NCBI RefSeq assembly: GCF_034262375.1
Contig: NZ_CP139558.1
Coordinates: 4,216,001-4,280,000, forward strand
Length of the DNA: 64,000 bases
Direction of reading: 5' to 3'
Origin: Mucilaginibacter sabulilitoris
GTDB lineage: Bacteria > Bacteroidota > Bacteroidia > Sphingobacteriales > Sphingobacteriaceae
Notes under the pieces: model-generated
Seen by the model: only the letters and a program-made list of their open reading frames with translations
The model's database searches: none
Told to the model about the DNA's origin: nothing
Made by a program: the position numbers and the translations under genes
Part shown: positions 58,580 to 64,000 of the stretch, one piece after another
How positions within the stretch are numbered: position 1 is the first letter of the stretch
How the letters are laid out: the number at the start of each line of letters is the position of its first letter

Positions 58580-59395
58580 TTAACCGTTATCTGCGAAGCC
58601 AGGGTACAAAGTCATGCCGCCATCCATAAAAATAGTGGTGCCGGTTATGTAATCTGCCTCGTCAGATGCAAGCCAGGCGGCAAGTTTTCCAATGTCGTGG
58701 GGCTTACCAATCCGGTTATAAGGTATCAGGGTTAATAACTTATCTAATGCTTCGGGTGTTTCCCAGGCAGCTTTATTAATAGGTGTTTGTATAGCGCCTG
58801 GGCCTATACCTATTACCCTTATTTTATGAGGTGCCAGTTCCTGCGCAATACTTTTCATAAACATACTAATGCCGCCTTTACTGGCAGCATAATTAACGTG
58901 CCCTCCCCATGGTATTACTTCATGAACGCTGCTCATACAAATAATTTTACCTGCTGCCTGGCTTCGTTCTTCTACAATTCCCCTGCGTATAAACTCGCGC
59001 GCAGCCTCGCGCGAACATAGAAACTGACCGGTAAGATTAACACTAATTACTTTATTCCAATCGTCCAGACTCATATCTACAAAACTCGAATCTCTTTGTA
59101 AACCAGCATTGTTTACCAAAATATCTATGGTACCATACTGTGCGTACATTTGTGCAAACATGGCTTTCACTTCGGCTTCCTGGCTAACATCGGCTTTCAC
59201 AGCAAAGGCTTCCCCGCCTGTAGCTTTAATTTCGTTGACTGTGGCTTCGGCGGCAGCCTGGTTATGTGCATAATTTATAACTAGTTTGGCACCGGAGGCG
59301 GCTAAAGCCAGGGCAACACCTTTGCCTATACCACTATCGGCACCGGTAACCAGGGCCGCTTGTCCTTTTAATGATGGGAATGTATTTGTATTCAT
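58580..59395 (-). CDS. Glucose 1-dehydrogenase-like SDR
   Basis: A 271-residue NAD(P)-dependent SDR; start set at the ATG at 59395 (MNTNTFPSLKGQAALV) because the 12 preceding codons do not look coding. Cofactor motif TGADSGIGKG, NNAG, catalytic set CMSSVHEVIPWGGHVNYAASK and GPGAIQTPINKAA are as in glucose/ribitol dehydrogenases. C-terminus ITGTTIFMDGGMTLYPGF matches Bacillus-type glucose 1-dehydrogenases, but the sugar is unproved. Single transcript. Confidence 0.85.
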   Translation of the reverse strand: MNTNTFPSLKGQAALVTGADSGIGKGVALALAASGAKLVINYAHNQAAAEATVNEIKATGGEAFAVKADVSQEAEVKAMFAQMYAQYGTIDILVNNAGLQRDSSFVDMSLDDWNKVISVNLTGQFLCSREAAREFIRRGIVEERSQAAGKIICMSSVHEVIPWGGHVNYAASKGGISMFMKSIAQELAPHKIRVIGIGPGAIQTPINKAAWETPEALDKLLTLIPYNRIGKPHDIGKLAAWLASDEADYITGTTIFMDGGMTLYPGFADNG

Positions 59396-59495
59396 TGATA
59401 AATGAGATTTTAATTGTTTTAATATAACCAATGTATTTTACATCATAAGGTTTTAAAACATTAAAATATTCGGCTACATGATGATTTCGCTATAA

Positions 59496-59530
59496 AACAA
59501 AAAGAGACGCAATTGTGCGTCTCTTTTTGT
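59496..59530. terminator. Bidirectional terminator downstream of mqnA
   Basis: AAAAAGAGACGCA pairs with TGCGTCTCTTTTT around ATTG. On the minus strand it follows the mqnA stop at 59555 by about 25 bases. Confidence 0.85.
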
Positions 59531-59554
59531 AATTAAAATGTGTTAAAAGCTTTA

Positions 59555-60298
59555 TTATAAAGCTTTTATATACTCTAAAAACCTATAAAATGCCTTCTTT
59601 TTATCCTCTGTTAGGTCAAAATCAATTTTATGCATCAGGTAATCTTTAATGTCGAAATCATCACGCATAGGTAACTCATCAAAAAGTTCGGCGCGGTGGT
59701 CAAGACCATATTTCATGGCCGCATTAAACTCGTTCATAAAATCCTGCGGGATAGGTTTGTTGGCTATCCAAGCGGCGAACATAAAAGGTAACCCAGTAAA
59801 TTTCTGCCATTCTTCGGCAAGATCATATACAAATTTGTATTTGTCTTTTTTACCAAAAGTACGGTCGCCTATCTGCACAAATGCGGTATTTGGCTCAGTC
59901 GACTGTGCATAATCGCCTGCGTTCCTGATAAGTTCGGGACTTAGCTGCCAATGATTTTTTAATAATACCAGCGCAAGATTATTTGACGAGCGCGATTCAG
60001 GATCAAGCTGCAGGTATTTTACATCTTTAATATCGCAATTACTAAATATAAAAACTGAATTTACTGCGCCCACAGCGCCAATGCAATAGTCTGATATAAT
60101 TTCCCACTGCGGAAGGCTAAGTGTTGCTGCAACGGGAATAAGTCCGATGTCAACCACATCATCAATAAGTTTTTGGGCACAGTCTGACGGCATGTCAAGG
60201 CTTAATTCAATTTTGTCTGATATTCCGCTATGTTGGATACCATATATAAAGGGCTTGGTGTTAGTGTAGCTTACAGCTGATATTCTTATTTTATTCAC
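59555..60298 (-). CDS. mqnA: Chorismate dehydratase MqnA (futalosine pathway)
   Basis: A 247-residue periplasmic-binding-protein-like enzyme that dehydrates chorismate to 3-enolpyruvylbenzoate, the first step of the futalosine route to menaquinone. ISAVSYTNTKPFIYGI at the start, GLIPVAATLSLP, LDPESRSSNNLALVLLK and AAWIANKPIP are family blocks. The histidine-phosphatase gene starts 14 bases upstream and mqnE precedes that, forming a likely mqn cluster. The quinone route is inferred to be the futalosine type. Confidence 0.92.
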   Translation of the reverse strand: MNKIRISAVSYTNTKPFIYGIQHSGISDKIELSLDMPSDCAQKLIDDVVDIGLIPVAATLSLPQWEIISDYCIGAVGAVNSVFIFSNCDIKDVKYLQLDPESRSSNNLALVLLKNHWQLSPELIRNAGDYAQSTEPNTAFVQIGDRTFGKKDKYKFVYDLAEEWQKFTGLPFMFAAWIANKPIPQDFMNEFNAAMKYGLDHRAELFDELPMRDDFDIKDYLMHKIDFDLTEDKKKAFYRFLEYIKAL

Positions 60299-60312
60299 AG
60301 AAACGCTCTCTT

Positions 60313-60933
60313 TCAGGGTTGTTTTAAATGTTCGGCATTATTAAAATCGGCAATCTCAAATTTTTCGCCGTCATAAATTACTTTATATAGCACCAGGTTT
60401 TGATGCGGGAATGTGTCCATTTGGGTAAGCGGCACATTTGTTAATATGCAGAGTAACAATCGCATAGCACGACCGTGCATACATATTAATACAGTTTTTT
60501 CTTCCGGATGGCTCATGATGATATCAAGCGCCTCCCGTTCGCGAAGTTCTACTTCATTAGGACTTTCGCCGCCTTCAAATTTACTGTCCAGCCGACCGTC
60601 GAGCCAGTCGCGCATGATCTGTAAAAAAGCGGCTTTATTTTGAGTGGTACTTGGCTGGCCTTCGTGGATACCCCAGGCAAGCTCATCTAAACCTGATAGT
60701 TTTTCATATGGGATACCTGAATCAATAAATTTCTGAACGGTTTGCTGCGTTCGTTTTAAGGCTGAAACATATATTTTATCAAATGGTATCGTTTGGTAAG
60801 CTTCAAAAAACAATGAAGCTTGCTTACGTCCTTCATCATTTAAATCGGTATCCATTCCACGCCCCTGTACAATACCTTGTCTGTTAAGTTCTGTTTGGCC
60901 GTGGCGTACTATATATAAGGTCTTTTGTATCAT
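60313..60933 (-). CDS. Histidine-phosphatase (phosphoglycerate-mutase-like) family protein
   Basis: A 206-residue phosphatase with the RHG motif IVRHGQTELNRQGIVQGRG at the N-terminus (catalytic His about residue 10), the second Arg in VSALKRTQQT and the acid/His pair in CMHGRAMRLLL. These enzymes hydrolyse various phospho-compounds through phosphohistidine. It lies between mqnE (108 bases upstream across a repeat) and mqnA (14 bases downstream); a role in the menaquinone cluster is possible but unproved. Confidence 0.85.
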   Translation of the reverse strand: MIQKTLYIVRHGQTELNRQGIVQGRGMDTDLNDEGRKQASLFFEAYQTIPFDKIYVSALKRTQQTVQKFIDSGIPYEKLSGLDELAWGIHEGQPSTTQNKAAFLQIMRDWLDGRLDSKFEGGESPNEVELREREALDIIMSHPEEKTVLICMHGRAMRLLLCILTNVPLTQMDTFPHQNLVLYKVIYDGEKFEIADFNNAEHLKQP

Positions 60934-60939
60934 TCTTTT

Positions 60940-61035
60940 TTAAGCCTAAAGCTAAAAGCCGTAGGCATAAAGCTTTGTCTGCTTTATTTATTAATTGCCA
61001 TTCCCAAGCTTTCGGTGTTTTGCTTTCGGCCTCCA
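60940..61035. repeat. AAAGC-word repeat between mqnE and the phosphatase
   Basis: The 108-base gap contains AAGCCTAAAGCTAAAAGCCG, AAAGCTTTGTCTGCTTT and TTTAGCTAATTAATA, i.e. repeated AAAGC words and their complements, like the other word-like intergenic repeats here. A hairpin across this region could separate the mqnE transcript from the phosphatase. Confidence 0.4.
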
Positions 61036-61041
61036 GTTTAG

Positions 61042-62232
61042 CTAATTAATAACAGGTAATTTATAGTAGTGGGGTTTACTTTCTTCCGGAAATTCAAAAT
61101 CAGTAAAATCAGCTACTACATTATATAATGTATCGCGTTCAATAGGTTGCCTGCCCACGTTTTTAATCAGCTCAACCAACTGTTTGGTACTCATACCGGG
61201 ATGCTGCTCTTCGGCACCGGCCATGGAGTATATTTTGGTAGTATCATCAAGTGTACCGTCAATATCATCTACCCCAAAGTTTAAAGATAATTGTGCAGTA
61301 GTACGGCTGATCATAGCCCAATAAGCTTTGATGTGATCAAAATTATCAAGATAAATACGCGATACAGCGTAATTGCGCAGATCTTCCACTACCGTAGATT
61401 CCGGCACATGTGACATCTGGTTGTCCTGGTTACGGAATTTTAACGGGATAAAAGTCTGGAACCCTCCGGTTTTATCTTGCAACTGGCGTAAGCGCTCCAT
61501 ATGATCAACGCGGTGCCAGTATTTTTCAATGTGCCCATATAGCATGGTAGCGTTAGAGCGACCACCCAGCTTGTGCCACTCTTCATGAATGGCCAGCCAT
61601 TGATCGCCGGTGCATTTATCCTTAGATATCTGATCGCGGACTTCAGGATGAAATATTTCGGCACCACCGCCTGGGATGGATTGTAAACCAGCTTCCTGCA
61701 TCAGGCGCATTCCGGTTGCATAATCAATTTTGGCTTTTTTAAATATATAATGATATTCTACGGGTGTTAACGCTTTAATATGTAATTCGGGACGATGTGC
61801 TTTTATGCGACTGAAAAGCTCCTGATAAAAAGGTACATCGTATTGAGGTAAAACCCCTCCTACTATATGAACTTCAGTAACAGGTTCCCCGTCATATTTG
61901 GTTACCATATTAAACATTTCATCCATGGTATATTCCCAACCTTCAGATTTTTGCTTGAGCAGACGCGAATAAGAGCAAAACTTGCAATCGTAAACGCAAA
62001 GATTGGTAGGCTCAATATGAAAATTACGATTGAAGAATGTTTTATGGCCGTGCCGTTTTTCGCGAATGTAATTGGCTAAAACGCCCAGATAACCCAGGTC
62101 TCCCTGTTCATACAATATTACGCCTTCATCAAAGGTGATGCGTTGATTGTTTAGTACTTTTTCGGCAATGTGCTTTAAATCAGCGGACAAATCCGGATTT
62201 TGCAATAATAACTGTAAATTACCTTCAGCTTC
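61042..62232 (-). CDS. mqnE: Aminofutalosine synthase MqnE, radical SAM
   Basis: A 396-residue radical SAM enzyme of the futalosine pathway that joins chorismate-derived enolpyruvylbenzoate to SAM-derived adenosine. The [4Fe-4S] motif is NLCVYDCKFCSY (C-x3-C-x2-C, about residue 78). ALTPVEYHYIFKKAK, GGGAEIFHPEVRDQI and IYSMAGAEEQHPGMS are characteristic of MqnE rather than MqnC. I chose the ATG at 62232 because the upstream codon at 62253 is TTG and adds only seven residues. First gene of the mqn cluster here; mqnC and mqnD are not in the window. Confidence 0.92.
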   Translation of the reverse strand, partial: EAEGNLQLLLQNPDLSADLKHIAEKVLNNQRITFDEGVILYEQGDLGYLGVLANYIREKRHGHKTFFNRNFHIEPTNLCVYDCKFCSYSRLLKQKSEGWEYTMDEMFNMVTKYDGEPVTEVHIVGGVLPQYDVPFYQELFSRIKAHRPELHIKALTPVEYHYIFKKAKIDYATGMRLMQEAGLQSIPGGGAEIFHPEVRDQISKDKCTGDQWLAIHEEWHKLGGRSNATMLYGHIEKYWHRVDHMERLRQLQDKTGGFQTFIPLKFRNQDNQMSHVPESTVVEDLRNYAVSRIYLDNFDHIKAYWAMISRTTAQLSLNFGVDDIDGTLDDTTKIYSMAGAEEQHPGMSTKQLVELIKNVGRQPIERDTLYNVVADFTDFEFPEESKPHYYKLPVIN

Positions 62233-62328
62233 CATGTAAAAAACTTTGGGCAAATGTACTAAAAAGGATAAAACTATGCTTAATAAGATAATTCATTGCC
62301 CAACCAGAAGTGAGTAATGACATTAAAT

Positions 62329-62850
62329 TTACAGAGCGGTAATTGATGAAATTATAATGCCGGTAACACAATCATCCTGGCAACCTTTTGGCCTATAACC
62401 ACAATTAGATATCATGCCGTTGTTGTTTGCTTCAAAATATATATCATTATTTTTAGGATCTACCCTAAGCCAATTGGTGCGTGCCTTTGTATAAATATCA
62501 TCTAATGTAAGTAATTCGCCACCTTGGTTACCATGGGTATTCAAGCTCGTGTTTTCTTCATGCCAATGTGCAGTAGTATCTATGGCATGGGTACTATCCG
62601 GCCGTACCCGAAGGGAGACGAAATCTCTTGAAACAATTTTACCATTGTTAACGCCGATTTTTATTTCGGCGCTGTAACCGAAAACAGAGCCTTGATTTTG
62701 TGTATAGCTATAGGAATTATGAACGCTGCTCTTATAGTTTAACCATGCCTTATAACTTTTATTAAATTCGTTTCCATTAGCGATATCATCTTTTTTACAG
62801 CTGTTTAAGCATATTAAAACAATAATGACAGGAATATAAAAGGTTTTCAT
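62329..62850 (-). CDS. Uncharacterised lipoprotein
   Basis: A 173-residue lipoprotein with lipobox LNSC (Cys about residue 18). The mature part is polar with Asn/Ser-rich stretches (SSVHNSYSYTQNQGSVFGY), a charged middle (SRDFVSLRVRPD) and several cysteines near the end (ISNCGYRPKGCQDDC), which could form disulphides. I do not recognise a family. It lies alone between mqnE and the cystathionine gamma-synthase-like gene. Confidence 0.65.
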   Translation of the reverse strand: MKTFYIPVIIVLICLNSCKKDDIANGNEFNKSYKAWLNYKSSVHNSYSYTQNQGSVFGYSAEIKIGVNNGKIVSRDFVSLRVRPDSTHAIDTTAHWHEENTSLNTHGNQGGELLTLDDIYTKARTNWLRVDPKNNDIYFEANNNGMISNCGYRPKGCQDDCVTGIIISSITAL

Positions 62851-62946
62851 GATTCAGGCTTTTTTGGAATATTACGCAAAAAAATCCCCGCATGCTACAC
62901 CTAATAAAAATAATCTTATTTAATTTGGCCGGATATCATATACAAA

Positions 62947-64000
62947 ATGAAAACTGAAACTATAGCAATACACGCCGGAAATAAGAAGGATGAATCGTCG
63001 AAAGCTGTAATACAGCCAATTATATTATCAACCACCTTTGAACGTGGTATTGATGGTGATTTTCCAGGCGGGCATATCTACAGTCGTTCATCAAACCCTA
63101 ACCGGGAATCGTTGGAGAATGTACTTGCCAAATTAGAAGGCGGCGCCGATGCTGCGTCTTTTTCTTCGGGCAATGCAGCAGGCATGTCAGTATTTCAGTC
63201 GTTGGCGCCGGGTACGCATGTTATAGCTCCCGATGATATGTATCATGGGTTACGTAACCAGCTTAAAAATTTGTTCGCTGATATTTTAACTTTTGATTTT
63301 ATTGATGTTAACAACACCACAATACTACAGCAGCATATTAAGCCTGAAACCGGTTTAATATGGGTTGAAACCCCATCAAATCCGCTGCTTAAAATAACCG
63401 ATATTAAAAAGATAGTGGCCATTGCCAAACCTAAAGGTATTAAAGTAGCTTGCGATAACACTTTTGCCACGCCCATTTGTCAGCAGCCCATTACTTTAGG
63501 TGCTGATCTGGTAATGCACTCAGCCACAAAATATTTTGGCGGTCACAGCGACCTAATGGGTGGCGCATTAATTACCGCCGAAAAAAATGAATGGTGGGCT
63601 AAGATACGCCAGGTACAGGAAATGGGTGGCGCTATCCCCTCTCCAACCGATTGCTATATGCTGGCCCGCAGCATCAAAACCCTGCCTTACCGGGTTAAGG
63701 GCCATGTGCATAATGCACAGTTGTTAGCGGAGTTTTTAGAAAAACATCCGGGAGTTGAAAAGGTAATGTATCCGGGGTTGCCGTCTCATCCACAGTACGC
63801 TATTGCCAAAGAGCAGATGCTGGCGTTTGGAGGAATGTTATCTTTTATTGTTAGAGGCGATGAAGAACACACCCGCACTGTAATAAATAAACTGCAACTA
63901 TTTACCAGGGCCACAAGCCTTGGCGGAGTTGAAAGCCTGGTTGAGCACCGGGCAACTGTTGAGGGGCCTGATACCAAAACACCACGAAATTTGCTTAGGG
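62947..64000 (+). CDS. metB: Cystathionine gamma-synthase-family PLP enzyme (3' end outside window)
   Basis: The frame begins at ATG 62947 and runs off the window after 351 codons. The product is a trans-sulfuration PLP enzyme: IAIHAGNKKDE, STTFERG, GHIYSRSSNPNRESLE, the PLP lysine in DLVMHSATKYFGGHSD (about residue 197) and SLGGVESLVEHR near the end. This family includes MetB (cystathionine gamma-synthase), cystathionine gamma-lyase and methionine gamma-lyase; the residues do not separate them with certainty, so metB is tentative. The missing C-terminus is probably 20-40 residues. Confidence 0.88.
   Translation, partial: MKTETIAIHAGNKKDESSKAVIQPIILSTTFERGIDGDFPGGHIYSRSSNPNRESLENVLAKLEGGADAASFSSGNAAGMSVFQSLAPGTHVIAPDDMYHGLRNQLKNLFADILTFDFIDVNNTTILQQHIKPETGLIWVETPSNPLLKITDIKKIVAIAKPKGIKVACDNTFATPICQQPITLGADLVMHSATKYFGGHSDLMGGALITAEKNEWWAKIRQVQEMGGAIPSPTDCYMLARSIKTLPYRVKGHVHNAQLLAEFLEKHPGVEKVMYPGLPSHPQYAIAKEQMLAFGGMLSFIVRGDEEHTRTVINKLQLFTRATSLGGVESLVEHRATVEGPDTKTPRNLLR

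Noticed and set aside
1..64000. tRNA or rRNA genes in the intergenic gaps
   Set aside because: No TTCRANY-type T-arm with a matching acceptor stem and no rRNA-like sequence was seen by eye; a covariance search would be needed to be certain.

Overview
The window looks like a chromosomal segment of a Sphingobacteriaceae-type Bacteroidota, Mucilaginibacter or Pedobacter being the closest fit by gene content. Supporting signs are promoters of the form TTTG-N19-TAnnTTTG with few Shine-Dalgarno sequences, a B12-riboswitch btuB/btuG-type locus, SusC-era families such as golvesin-like domains and DUF4965 glutaminases, a gyrA-TPR-TPR operon, and futalosine menaquinone genes. The genus is an inference; no rRNA or tRNA gene is present to test it.

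Layout. 1-15.5 kb: the 3' end of a golvesin-domain protein, an MFS/GNAT pair, an ECF sigma factor divergent from a DoxX-like membrane protein with matching promoter motifs on both strands, two DinB proteins, an Asp/Glu racemase, a secreted glutaminase-family protein, a tandem pair of paralogous secreted proteins, a UMF1-type transporter with a LutA-like Fe-S protein, an orphan barstar, a cupin and a zinc-ribbon protein. 15.5-20.8 kb: thrS-infC-rpmI-rplT translation operon with a long leader, followed directly by a complete IS4-family element. 20.8-28.4 kb: SRPBCC protein, class-A-type serine hydrolase, then a promoter, cobalamin riboswitch, btuB, a BtuG-like beta-propeller lipoprotein and a DUF6580 membrane protein closed by a terminator, followed by a sirtuin and a Dph6-like ATPase.

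28.4-34.1 kb is an AT-rich accessory stretch of uncharacterised genes: small membrane proteins, a Panacea/SocA antitoxin-like gene overlapping a likely toxin partner, an IS1595-type transposase, tiny ORFs, and intergenic DNA with direct and inverted repeats. 34.1-43.2 kb returns to ordinary metabolism: CrtA-like monooxygenase, fRMsr, a hydrolase/AAG operon, kynureninase, bestrophin, HDAC-like deacetylase, MATE pump, AlbA_2 regulator, GNAT and DUF4442. 43.2-53.6 kb: a lipoprotein, an SDR, the gyrA-TPR-TPR operon, hemF, a second MFS paralogous to the first, cspA and a 1-Cys peroxiredoxin. 53.7-64 kb: GH15 hydrolase converging on an OtsA-OtsB fusion, a secreted PepSY-like protein, an SDR, mqnA / phosphatase / mqnE, a lipoprotein, and the start of a cystathionine gamma-synthase-family gene that runs off the window.

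Across the window, at least six intergenic regions carry short word-like repeats arranged as imperfect inverted repeats. No CRISPR array, prophage, tRNA or rRNA was seen.
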